The notes beneath the pieces are model-generated. The model did no database searches. It saw only the letters and a program-made list of their open reading frames with translations, and was not told where the DNA came from. From Polychytrium aggregatum (Eukaryota; Chytridiomycota; Chytridiomycetes; Polychytriales): a DNA stretch of 64,000 nucleotides. Position numbers and translations under genes: made by a program. The stretch lies in NCBI RefSeq assembly GCF_025602895.1, contig NW_026516366.1, positions 18,573 to 82,572 on the forward strand. The letters are read 5' to 3'. Below, piece by piece: positions 45,759 to 57,418 of this stretch; the first letter of the stretch is position 1, and each line of letters starts with the position of its first letter.

Positions 45759-46922
45759 GCCGAGCAGCAACGTCCGAGACGGTAGTGAGAACCGAGTGGC
45801 TGTCGAAGATCAGGGATTTGGAGGCACCGCTGCGAGCGGGCTGTTGAGGTGCTAACTGGTGCTGAGACGGAGCCGCCGGTTGCTTGGATGCGGCCTGATG
45901 ATGGAGACAGCAAAGCTGCGTCAGAGCGAGCCGGTCGAGCCAGTCGAGTCGCTATCGGTCGTTGTGGTGGATGTGCGCACGGGGATGGCAGGGCTGAAAA
46001 GAAGATCGCTTGCTACTCCAACAAGACAGATGCAGCTCTGCACATTGGAACATCGAGACCACTGGCTTCAGTTTGCCGCGACCAACACAAAGGAAATCCT
46101 GCTTCTGTTTCACGCCATCAGCAGTGAACAGTGGAGCGGGCGTGCTTGGGACACGCTGATTGGGAAGAAACACTTGATCGGAGGCGGCGTGCGTGTGGAT
46201 GAGAGTGCGGATGGGAACTGTGTGGTTTGGACGGGGGTGGGAATGCGTGGCCGGGTTGGCCCAGGCGCCGGAGCACCTTCGAAGGGCCCCAAGACCGGGT
46301 TTGATTTGATTTGATTTGATGCACGGCAGTTGATGCACGGCAGTTAGTGCACGGCAGTTGCTTCGTCCGCCGAGCAAGTGTCCGTCCTGGCGACATGGGG
46401 TCGCCCAGACCGAGCCATGAACTGCCCCGCAACCCCCCCCTGGCACATGAACACAACATGGCCGCGGCCGTCACGGGACGCGTGCCGGAATGCGCCCCGA
46501 CGCCGTCCTTCGGAACGACGACGCGTGTCGGGATCGCCGGCGCTTTCCCCACAACGCAGCCGCCCCTGCCGCGGCCCCCGCTGCGTCGCTCCCTGGCTGC
46601 GATCGTCGTCTGCTCTTGGGCTCTCAGCGCAACCCTGTTGATCGATCGCTTCCCTCCTGCCGCTCCCGCCGCGATCACGGTCTGTGTTGATGTCCGATGC
46701 CCTTGCTCCGCATCGATGTGCTGCTGTACGGTGCTGCATTGAGCTGTGTATCATGTGCTCTGGGATCTGCGGCACCGAGGGGCCAGTCGTCCAGGCATGA
46801 AGCACATCGCTACTTCTGACTGTCTCAATCCAACACAACCGCCGTTTCATGTGATATCATTCTGCGACTCATAGCATATCCTCGTCTTGTCGTTCTCTAT
46901 CGATTCCTTCGTCTCACTTCAG
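45759..46922. promoter_or_regulatory. Divergent kinase/MCC-alpha intergenic region
   Basis: 1.16 kb with both promoters. It has a TTTGA tract at about 46299-46320 and three copies of gcacggcagtt at 46322-46353 at 13-14 bp spacing. No gene supported. Confidence 0.5.
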
Positions 46923-49900
46923 ATGTTCCGTCTTGTCCATGCCCGGAGCCGCCTGCTCCACTCGGCCTCGTATGCCGGTCTGTCGCAGAGATTCGCTCGG
47001 CAATATGCAACTGCCAATGCTGCCGGTAAGCCAGATATCGAGGCGCTTCCTGCGACTTGGGGTTTCGCACAGGCTCATCAAACGATCCGCGGGGACGGCC
47101 CTGCTCTCGGCGCAACTCGAGCAACCTTTGTCCAGCCGCACATATGTAGTGTCTGTGGTCTGTCGCTGCATTCACGACACCCATGGATCACATACGTACC
47201 AACCACCATCCGTCCGCCTGTCCGTCGCCATCCAGACGTCTCTTCGCGCAAACCTCTGTTCGACAAGATCCTGATCGCCAACAGAGGCGAAATCGCATGC
47301 CGTGTGATGAAGACGGCCAGAAAGCTCGGCATCAAGACCGTGGCCGTCTACAGCGAAGCCGACCGAAACTCGATGCATGTCCAGATGGTTAGAGTCTCGG
47401 ATGCAGAGCCCTGGTCGTGCACGAGTCGATGGACCTTGGATGGGATCGGCATATGGATTGCACTTGCTCTCAGTCGTCCCGTCCGGTTTTGGCATGTACC
47501 GCTCACACTTGCAAATGGATCGTGTCTGCTGTCCCATTTTCGATCTCATCCGTCGATACCATGGCATACGATCGGCTTGCCCTGTAGGCCGATGAAGCCT
47601 ATCTGATCGGCCCCGCGACCTCCTCAGAGAGTTACCTGCGAATGGACAAGATCATTGACGTGGCCAGGAAGAGCAACGCCCAGGTCAGTCGAAGTATCCA
47701 CTGGTGCAGTGCGTCCTTTGCCTGCCACGACGGGGGGGCTGCTGTGGATGGCTCTCTAACCCGAGACTCTGGCTCTCTACTGAACGGCTGTCGATCAGGC
47801 CATCCATCCAGGCTATGGCTTCCTTTCCGAGAACGCCGAGTTTGCTAAAAAGGTCGAGGAGGCCAGCCTCGTCTTCATCGGCCCACCTCCCCAGGCCATC
47901 ATCGACATGGGATCCAAGAGGTACAGCAGGCATATACTTGTCGGCCATCCTGTATGGATCGCTCGTCCCTGGCGGTTCGTCGACATCGCTTGCCTGTCTG
48001 ACACCAAAGCGCATCCATTTCCAGCGAGTCCAAGATCATCATGACCCGCGCCAACGTTCCCGTCGTGCCTGGCTATCACGGCGAGAACCAGTCTGCGGAG
48101 CACCTCAAGAAGGAAGCCGATCAAATCGGATACCCCGTCCTGATCAAGGCCATCAAGGGCGGCGGTGGAAAGGTGGGATCAGGCGTCGCTGGCGAGATGG
48201 GGCGTCGGTGAAGTCGCTCGCCATGGTACAGCTGTTGACGAATCGTTCGCTCTCTGCAGGGCATGCGCATTGTCGAGAAGGCCGAGGTAGGTCATGCGGT
48301 CCATGCCTGAGCCCGTCATCGCGGTTTGGTCACCAACATCCACTCACAAGGCAAACGGACATAGGACTTTGATACCATGCTCGAGTCGGCTCGTCGCGAG
48401 GCCATCAAATCCTTTGGCGACGACCAGGTCCTTGTCGAAAAGTACATCCTCCGTCCCCGGTGAGTCTTCTGGCGCCAGTCTATGCCACAAATGCGAGCTC
48501 TGGTGTCGATGCTGCAGCAGCGACTGTGGCCAGTCCCCAGATCCATTCATGCTGCTAATTCGACACTCCACCTTCGATTCCACCCTGTTCAGCCACATCG
48601 AAGTCCAGGTTTTTGCCGACAAGGGTGGAGAGGCCGTCTATCTGTTCGAGCGAGACTGCAGTGTCCAGCGCCGCCACCAAAAGGTTCTGGAGGAGGCCCC
48701 TGCTGTAAGTCACCGGTCTGGACAGCGACTCACTGCCGGCAAGAGCGCAATGCGACTTTGGCCAGCAGCACAATCTGACACAACACCATCGCGTTCCTTC
48801 TATCGGTCCAGCCCGGCCTGACTCCCGAGCTCCGCCATTCTCTTGGCACCAAGGCCGTTGCTGCTGCCAAGGCCGTCAACTATGTCGGCGCCGGCACCGT
48901 CGAGTTCATCTTTGACACCGACACCAATGAGTTCTACTTTATGGAGATGAACACCCGCCTCCAAGTCGAGCACCCCGTCACCGAGATGGTCACGGCCACC
49001 GACTTGGTGCACTGGCAGTTGGATGTATGTTTCAGGCACTGCATCTTGGCCCGCAGACCCTATCTGCTGTAGTTGTCGTGTTGTCAGCGCCTTTGGCTGC
49101 GACAGGCTTGCGTCTGGGTCAATGCTAGAGGCAGGTTCGTGACTATGTTTGCAGTAAGATGCTCATCTATGCTTCGACACAATGCCCCCAGGTCGCCGCC
49201 GGCAACCCCCTGCCCCTCAACCAGGAACAGCTTCGTCTCGATGGCCACGCCTTCGAGGCCCGTATTTATGCCGAGAATCCCGCCAAGTGAGTCCGAAAGA
49301 GGGAAGGGTGCCCGAGTTGGACCCTGCGGCGCCCGCGGATATCTTTGTTCTCGCACCGAGTTCTGACTCGCCTTTGCTTGCCTCCCCTCGCAGCAACTTC
49401 CTGCCCGACACTGGGCCACTCATCCACATGAAAACTCCAGTCCCGAGCGATAGTCTCCGTGTCGAAACGGGTGTTCGCCAAGGAGACCAAGTCAGCGTCT
49501 ACTATGATCCTATGATCTCCAAGCTGGTCGTCCGCGGACAGGATCGCACCGAAGCCCTGCGCGCTCTTCGAAAGGCGCTGGATGAGTTTGAGGTGGGTCG
49601 CACGGCTTGTATGTCTGACTGGACGATGGATCCTGATGTCGCACTGCCGAGCCGGAACACTCGCTCACTCTGCCGCCCTCTTGCTGGTAGGTTGTCGGCC
49701 TGAACACCAACATCGACTTCCTCAAGTCCCTGGCCTCGCATCCCGCATTCATCAGTGGCGATGTCGACACTGGATTCATCAAGGTACATCTTATCTTGTC
49801 GACCGGATATCGAGCGCGCAGCCCAACTCCGGTCCATTGGCGGATACTCACGCTGACCCCGCAGCGCTCCTGCACGTCCGACGCCCTTTACCAGTCCACA

Positions 49901-51181
49901 GGCACTAACATATGAACCTGCATTTTCCTTCGATGCCGACACTCAGAAACACGAGTCGGCACTCTTCAAGCCACAGGACCCCGCTTCCCCCGTTGTGCTG
50001 ACCCAGGCTGCGTTGTCCTTCGTCGCCAAGGCACTGCTCCGCGAGCAAGCTCAGCGCGCCATGACTTCTGGTGAGAAGCAAGGCTGTCGGTAGCGCTCAG
50101 ATATGGCTCGAACGTCTCGGACGAGCCGGCCCGAGTATGCGCCAGCATATTATATCGTAACGCCCTTTCTGTTTGCGACATAATACTCACAAATATCTCC
50201 CCCCCTCCTTCTGGCCTCTGCTTCAGATCCCTTCTCCCCTTGGGGCACCCTTGCGGGACAGCGTCTGAACCACACCCACACCAAGAAGCTCACTTTCCTC
50301 GAGGGCGAAAAGGAGGTCGTTGTCGAGTTTGAGTATCTCACCGGCAACGAATACAACGTCGAGGTATGGCAATGCATGCTGGTTTGCTGGACCTGTGCCA
50401 ATCCGACTGCTGGATAGCTCGATAGTTGCTAGAATGCATGCCAAGACGCATATCTGAACCATATCATATCTTCTGGATCCTCTAGGTGACAGATTCGACC
50501 GGCGCCAAGACCACGCTGACGAATGTCCGTCTCGAGCTGAACGACACACGCGAGACGCTGCTGGTTGCCCACATTGGCGACCGCAAGATCCAAAGCACCG
50601 TGGTGCAGAACGGCAGCGAGGTGGTTGTCTTCCTGGATGGCACCAAGCGAACCTTTGCCGTCCCAGAGGTCGAGTACGACGACGACCACCACAAGCACGA
50701 CACTGGTGGTGTGCGCACCCCGATGCCGTGCAAGATTTCTCAGGTGAGGAGCCGGCTGCGAGCACATTTACTGCAGTCGCTTGACGTGTATGGGTGATCA
50801 GCAAAAGTGCTGGGAGCGACGGAGCCACACGTCCTCACGCTTGACGATCTTTGCTCTCGGATCCAGATCAACGTCCAGCCTGGACAAAAGGTTGTCAAGG
50901 GCCAGCCGCTGGTTGTGCTGGAAGCCATGAAGATGGAGGTAAGACAGGGCAGATGCAGAGTGGTCCCGATTGCTCCTCTCCTCCCCTCGAGCTTGGTTCA
51001 TGCGAGTCGTTGGTCGCTGACGCCGCCCATCACCCTCGCACTTTGCGTCTTCGTGCTGCAGCATGTCATCAAGTCGCCCCAGGACGGTGTCATAAAGAAG
51101 ATCCACTTCAGCGTCGGTGATCTCGTAGGCGAAAAGAAGTCGCTTCTCAGCTTCGAGGACAGCGAGACCCGCGACTCGTAA
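46923..51181 (+). CDS. 3-methylcrotonyl-CoA carboxylase biotin-containing (alpha) subunit, mitochondrial
   Basis: Seventeen exons, 2166 nt, 721 residues, all phases consistent: 46923-47025, 47236-47387, 47588-47683, 47799-47920, 48025-48172, 48260-48286, 48365-48459, 48593-48704, 48812-49024, 49192-49286, 49394-49592, 49691-49783, 49947-50070, 50227-50363, 50486-50743, 50867-50938, 51062-51181. The presequence ([16 protein letters not shown]) is mitochondrial. Biotin carboxylase motifs: [52 protein letters not shown] and [17 protein letters not shown]. The biotinyl domain holds [15 protein letters not shown], the MCC pattern (PCC has a different residue after MKM). It carboxylates 3-methylcrotonyl-CoA in leucine breakdown with the beta subunit. 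The biotinyl entry motif is TPMPCKIS, where Gly usually follows the second Pro. Confidence 0.93.
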
Positions 51182-51482
51182 CCAGTTTGCAGGGAGCGAA
51201 GCAGTTGTCTGCGTCAGGACTCTCCGAAATACAGTGACTTTCTCAACAAGTAAAGGGGGAGGAGGCAGCGCCTGCTGTTCACGAGTTGCCACTGCACAGT
51301 CCATCCTCTGGATCGACTCGCTGTATGATAAGCTGTATTCAGAGCAAATGAGAGGGAAGAGGAGGAGAAAGCCATCTAAATCCTCAGACACGTCGATGGT
51401 ACTGCATCCCTTGCCATGGCCCGTCGTCCCGGGCCAAAACGCAATCACAGCCGACGGAACCACGGTTGTACCGTCGCCGTAT
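51182..51482. other. Convergent 3' region MCC-alpha/Noc1
   Basis: About 300 bp between two stop codons facing each other. No feature recognised. Confidence 0.5.
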
Positions 51483-54400
51483 TCAGTTCTTCTTCTTCTT
51501 CCCTTGTTTCTTGGACTTTGGCAAGCCCTGGGACTCGTTCTCGTCCTGGTCGAGTTTCCGCTTCTTTGAGCTGACTGGCGACTTGGACGGTTTGCCTGGT
51601 CGCTGCTGCTGTTGTTGTTGTTGCTGCTGCTGTTGCTGCTTGGGTTTGCGTTTGGTGGACCCGCCGACCGTCTGGGCATAGTCGCCGAGTTCACGACCAC
51701 CATCGTCCTCGCCCTCGTGCTCGAACTGGGTGATCAAGTCATCAAAGTCATCCAGAGAGGCAAAGTCGCCGCCGCCAAAATCGTCGCCGACCTGGCTGCG
51801 GGGCCGGGTAAAGTAGTCGCCGCGGTAACCCAGGCTCGCAGCCTTCTGGGCAAGCCGTCGGATGCGACTGGGAATCTTCTTGTCGTCGGCCTTCTTGGAT
51901 GCCTTTGAGGCTGGTGTCTCGTCGTCTTCGTCGGCAGCGGCAGTATCGTCGTCCTCGTCGGAGGCGCCGTAGTCAAAGTCAATATCATCGTCCTCTTCGT
52001 CTTCAGCGTTGGCGTCGCCCTCGCCCTCATCCTCGTCCTTGTCCTCGTCCTTGTCAATGTCGCTCCAGGCGTCCTCGTCCGCAGCTTCATCACCGTCGGC
52101 GGCGGCTTCGTCATCGTCGTCGTCATCTTCGTCATCGTCAGCGACAGCTTCGTCGTCAACCAGATCATCGCCAGCCCAGGCAGCCATTTCGTCGGCGCTG
52201 TCGATCTCGGCACCCTCGCCATCGTCATCGTCGTCATTATCTTCTTCGTCGTTGTCCGAGGCGTTCTCTTTCATGAGGCGGTCAAACTCGTCTTGGTCCA
52301 TCTCTTCGTCTTCATCCTCGCCATCTTCCAGCTTGGGGAATCCAGCGCTCTTGGCCATGGCATCCCAGACCTCGTCTTCGTCCATCTCATCCCCGTCGTC
52401 TTCGTCGTCGCCGCCACCGATATCCTCGTCCTCGGTCTTGGCCTTGCGGGTCTTTTTGTGCTTCTTGAGATCCTCTTGCTGTCGACGAGTCCTTTCGATA
52501 AAGTATTGCCGGAAGAAGGCCTGTGGTTGCGTTTGTGTATGAGCGGGCGTGAGTGATTGCACATGATGCGAAAGGAGCCAAGCTCAGTGCCCGATCATCC
52601 ATCAACGATCCCGCCACAGGCAGCTCGCGCGTCTTCTACAAACATGCCACACACAAAGCAAAAACAAAAACAGAACAAAACACATGGTCGCTGGCGGCGG
52701 TTCTGTCGATACACCACCTCATCAGCCGCAATCGACTTGCGGGTTCCCCAGTCAACCTCGGTCACGGGCTTGTCGTCCAGACGAATCTTGGAGCCACCGG
52801 TCTCGCCGACATCGATCAGTACATCCCGCTTCTTGCCGCCCTGGACCAAAAGGCCGTCTGACTTTTGTCCAGGCCGGGGCTGCATGAGCGAGGTGCCCTT
52901 GTAGGGTGTCGCCACCTTCTTTGGGTTCTTGTACACGAACCGATCCAGGAATCGAGTCAGGGTGTGGTTTTGCAGGGGGTCGTAGTTGATGGTTCCGGGT
53001 GCGAGTGTGATCGGGGTGCCGGCAAGGAGGGTGCTGGCGTACAGACTGACGGTCGGATGGAAGTGGTTGCTGAACAGGCACTGTGAGCGCATTCGTGTTA
53101 GTGTTGAGATGGCCCCACTCGTCCTCCAGTCCACAGCTGAATCACACATCCAAAATCAGCCGCGGACCTTCCACACTTGTGGGCCGTGCAAATGCCTCGG
53201 CAGTGCGCAAGATCGCTGCCGAACACAGACAGCGAGCAGCAAGCAATGTGGCTTCGACGGCAGCACTCACCAGCTCCCATAGACACGTGTCCTCGGCATG
53301 CGTATAAAGCGGATCGCGGTTTCGGCCGTTGTAATGTCCAGTGCGCTTGCCGTCGCCGTTCTCGTTTTCGGCGGACTGCGATCGACTGTTGCCATCGCCA
53401 TCGTCAGCGTCCTTGAATTCCTCAACCGAGTCGTTCTCCTCGGGCTGGGTGACCATCAGCCACAGAGACTTTCGGCTCTTGCAGATTTCGCTGATCAGGA
53501 ACAGGCTTGCACAGGTGAACGGCACATCGGCGTGTCCGCATGTTTGGATGATGCGCTTGACAAAGCTCTTGATACGCTTCTCCGAGGTGTCGCTGTTCAG
53601 CGCCCGGTACAGGAGGTTGAGATACATGGCTTGCTTGGACGCATGGTAGAGGCGAGCATCGGTGAGAGAGTCATAGAGCGCGCGGTAGAAGCGATCGCTG
53701 ATCGACTGTTACCACCAGAGGCCAGAGACAAAGACACCGACAGAAAGTGATGTTGTTAGGTTGGTCCGAGACACGGAAGCGGAGCGATAAATTGGTTTGA
53801 TTCTATGTAGCTTATCGATAGTGTACAGCCACGAGGGAATGGCTCTGACGAAAATGCAACAGCGGCACGAACCTCGCGATTTGTCAGGACTTGGAAGACC
53901 AAGGTCAGAGCCTGGATCGAGGTGTTGAAGCTTCCAATGTGAGAGATGGTGAAGAGTGTGTCCATGTGCTTCTCGAACCTGAGATCGCAATCCGCGACAG
54001 ATAAGAATGGGAGGGGACACAGTCAGCGAAAGGCGCACCATTCGTGATGATGGAAAGATCGGTACGCAGGCGAAGTTGTCTGACGGCAAATCCGATGCCT
54101 TTGGTCCGCCAAGCCACCAAGCCATCTGCGTCGGCACATCGATTCTGTTTCCATCAGCCACAAGACGACATGACGACAAGACGACGGACAGGTACATACA
54201 CTTCCTCTTCGATCTTGGCGTACGGGAATGCGCGGTTGACACCCGTCAGGAGCGCAGCCAACATCTTTGAGTCGATTCCATCGGACATCAGACGGGCTTG
54301 GTCGTGTGCGGTCTTCTTGCTCTGTTGCTGCTGCGTCTTGCCGCCTTTGCCCTTCTTGCCGCCCGAGTTCCTCCATCGCGCTTTGGTCTTGGTCTTCTCT

Positions 54401-56896
54401 GCGGACTGCTCCTTGTCGTCCTTGCCCTCGGCCTCGGCCTCGTTCTCGTCACGGAGCTTGCGGACAAGCTCCTCGAAGATCATAAAGTAGATGGCAATCA
54501 GCTTGTTGGCCGCAATGACATCGCCCTCCTTGTGGGTCAGCACGATCTGATTGAGAAAGGTGATGGAATAGTAGCGCGCACGGTCCTGGATGTTGGCTCG
54601 GAAAATCAGCTGCTCGATTTCGCCAATGACGACGCTCTTCATGGCGGGGTGAGCGACGAGCAGTTTGGAGAGCAGCTGTGTGGCTTTTGAGGCGAGCTTG
54701 CGGTCTTGGTCGCCCTGGGGTCGTAAAGAGAGGGAGAGCAGTGATGAGCCCATTGCAATTCAACGGCTCTGTCGACCACTCCACACACACAGCTTAGCAC
54801 TTCACCGGAACCCAAGTGCCAGCAACTCGGCGATAGCTTACCAGCTTGTTCACAAGCAGGGCGAGCAGATTCTGCTCCTGCTCTGGCTTGGCGGCCAGCA
54901 GGTCGTGAATATGTGTCAGGACCCTGTTCTTGACGTGCTGGAGGACATCCTTGGCGAGTTCCTGGGATCGCAAAGACATGCAAGTGAGTTGCTTTTGCTG
55001 GGCAGATCCTGCATCGCCATTGTTCGCCTGCTTTGTTTGGCCTAGATTCATATCCGGGTGCACGAAATGCCGACCTACCTCAAGCAGCTGGAGGAACTCA
55101 AAGTAGAGCTTCTTCAGAGAGTCCTCAAAGTACCACAGCGCGAGGTGCTTGTGAGTCACCTTGCTGCTGAAGAGCGGCTGGTCACGGAAGTACCGAAGCT
55201 TGCGGTCCGGCAGAAGCGTGCCGAGCAGCAGGTCCTTGACGGCATCAATCGCCATCAGGGCCTCTCTTCGAGCCTTCTTGCGGGCCATGCCGTGCACCAG
55301 CTGGTCTCGCAGCAGATGGAGCGTGTGGCAGGGCGACTCCTGGATGAGCAGAGTCAGGGCCGAGCATTTGTCGTTTGTGGTACCGGATCGCAGGACGGTG
55401 GAGATGAAATCTTTGTCGGCAGTCGACATGGATTTCTCTAGAGCACGCGAAACCTCGTCAGTAGGGAGCATTCGGCAGTACCACTTCCTGATTCCGGGTC
55501 TGCTGCCCAGGCGGCCTGCTATCCAGCCCCACCGAGAGATCGAGCGTACCAGTTTCGTATTTTTCAATGTCTTGGTCGAGCAGAGCCTTGCCCTTCTCGT
55601 AGAGCTGACTGATCTGGCTCTCCAGGCTTGCGTTTGGCTCAGCGGCTTTAGCATCGCCCACCGAGGCAAGGGGAATGGTGTGCCACAAACTGACAGGATC
55701 GATGAGCTGCCAGACCAAGAGAGCAGGGTATTCCGATCAGTCGAGGGAAGGTCGATGCACTAGCTCGGTATGTCCCAGAGTGCCTTTGGATCTCCTCGCG
55801 GCTGAACATCCGGATGCATGCGACATATCCTCACCGTTTTCTTGGAGGACTTGGCCTCGTTGTGATTGCCTTCCAGCAAGCTCTGCATGTGCTTCTTCAG
55901 CGACACTGAGTCCATGGTGCTCGCTTGGTTGACAGAGTCGCCTGCCTTTTGTTTTGCAGATTCCTTCTTGGAACTGTCGGGGTTCTGCTCCTTTTTGCCG
56001 GTATCGCCCTTGCCGTCCTTCTTAGTCTCCTCCTTCTTCTGGTCTTTGGAGCCCTTGGTGGCATCCTTGGCTGCCTTCTCGACATCTTTGGTGTTCTTTG
56101 CGCCGTCCTTGGCTCCCTTGGCTCCCTTGGCAGCATCCTTAGCGGCGCTCTTTGGAGCCGGCGCGTCCTGTTCTTCATCGGCATCCTCGTTCTCGTCACT
56201 TTCTTCATCGTCGCCAACGACCGCGATCATCGATTTTTTTGGATCCATCTTCAGATCCTTGCTGAAGAATGCCTGCAGTTCGGCCAAGATGCCCTGCCCG
56301 ACCACCAGAATCCGTATTTAAAACCCATTATCTGGAGACGACCACGAAGCAGACGTGAGGGAACCCTCTTCCTTCCCGCTCTCGGAAGGTCTGGCTGGTG
56401 GTGGATCAGGGGCTGTACCTGCTCGTCGATCTTGGCTTTGTTGAGCTTCCTTTCGTCCTTCTTTTTCTTGATGGCCGCCGCCTCTTCCTCGTCGACCTCG
56501 GAGCCGCTCAGGACTTCGTCCAGCAGATCCAAGTCTCGTTCGTTACCCCCAAGTGCCTTGATTTCTTCCAGCAGTACCGCAGTTCCTTTCTGCACCAAAG
56601 GACAGGTCCGATCAGCATGCCAGATAAGGGCATCCGACTGTTGGCGATTGCGCTGGAACAGGGCAGCTTGGAGACGCTCCCTCATCGACATCGATACCCA
56701 CCGGTTTGCTGGTCTGCTTGCCCGGTCCCTTGTTCTTGTCCTTGGGTTTTGGCGAATTACCGGATAGGCTTCCGGCGCTGGCATCGGCCTTCTGGACGGC
56801 CTTCTGAGCGGCCTTTCCGGACCGTTTGGGGGTGGGTGCAGCAGCCGCGACGGCGGCCGCCAGCTGTTTCAGCTCATCCGAGCCCGCGAGCGACAT
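51483..56896 (-). CDS. Noc1/Mak21 (CEBPZ) ribosome-biogenesis factor
   Basis: About eleven exons on the minus strand starting at ATG 56896 (MSLAGSDELKQLAAAV). Early exons: 56702-56896, 56419-56589, 55835-56293, 55533-55706, in phase. The N-terminus is Lys/Ala-rich with acidic patches. The helical core includes MSTADKDFISTVLRSGTTND and SALTLLIQESPCHTLHLLRD, then SKATQLLSKLLVAHPAMKSV, RARYYSITFLNQIVL, and the CBF/Mak21 domain with SDRFYRALYDSLTDARLYHA, KQAMYLNLLYRALNSD, HADVPFTCASLFLISEI and HPTVSLYASTLLAGTPI. The last exon is extremely acidic (runs of Asp/Glu) with a polyglutamine tract of 12 (about 51604-51640) and a Lys-rich end. Noc1 pairs with Noc2 in early 60S pre-ribosome assembly in the nucleolus. 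Some middle exon ends are approximate. Confidence 0.9.
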
Positions 56897-57418
56897 GAAG
56901 AAGCCTTTGAAGTGGATTAGAGAGTAGAGAGAGAGAGATAGAGGGCTGGGGCCGGTGCTAGTCAGACCAGATGCAGCTGCGAGACCAGATCGGGAGCGAG
57001 CGCTGTGGGTGATGGTGTCTGCCTCGGACGGGGCGCGATGATATCCGAGCAGGACGAGAAAGAGTGGGCAAAGCGATAAGCGATGTGCAGAGGGATGACC
57101 GCGGTCGGCGCGGGACGATGCGTACTGTGTGTCTCGGCGACTCGCAGCTGGCCGGTATCGTCAGGCCGGAAGTTGGTTGGGGTGCTCGAGCGACGGTGAT
57201 GGTGCTGGGGAAGCACTCTGGTCGCGCCGGTGTCGTTTTTGGACCGGCGACAACAAAAAAAAAGTGTGCTGGCTGCGCACGGCAGTTCATTCCTCACTCC
57301 ACAGCACGACGTGCCTGGCAATGCCATCGACGGAGCGCCATCTGCACTGAGTCGGCCCTGCTGGCGACGGAACCAAGTTGTGTTTATTCGGATGCGTCTG
57401 TGGAAGAGCCACAGTGTC
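56897..57418. promoter_or_regulatory. Noc1 upstream region
   Basis: Between the Noc1 start and the D2HGDH stop, both minus strand. It has a GA tract near 56919-56940 and an A-run at about 57252-57261. No gene supported. Confidence 0.4.

Noticed and set aside
56281-56320. Apparent frameshift in Noc1 between two minus-strand frames
   Set aside because: An acceptor at GGGCAG|GGC (exon starting at 56293) joins the previous exon in phase, so no indel is needed.
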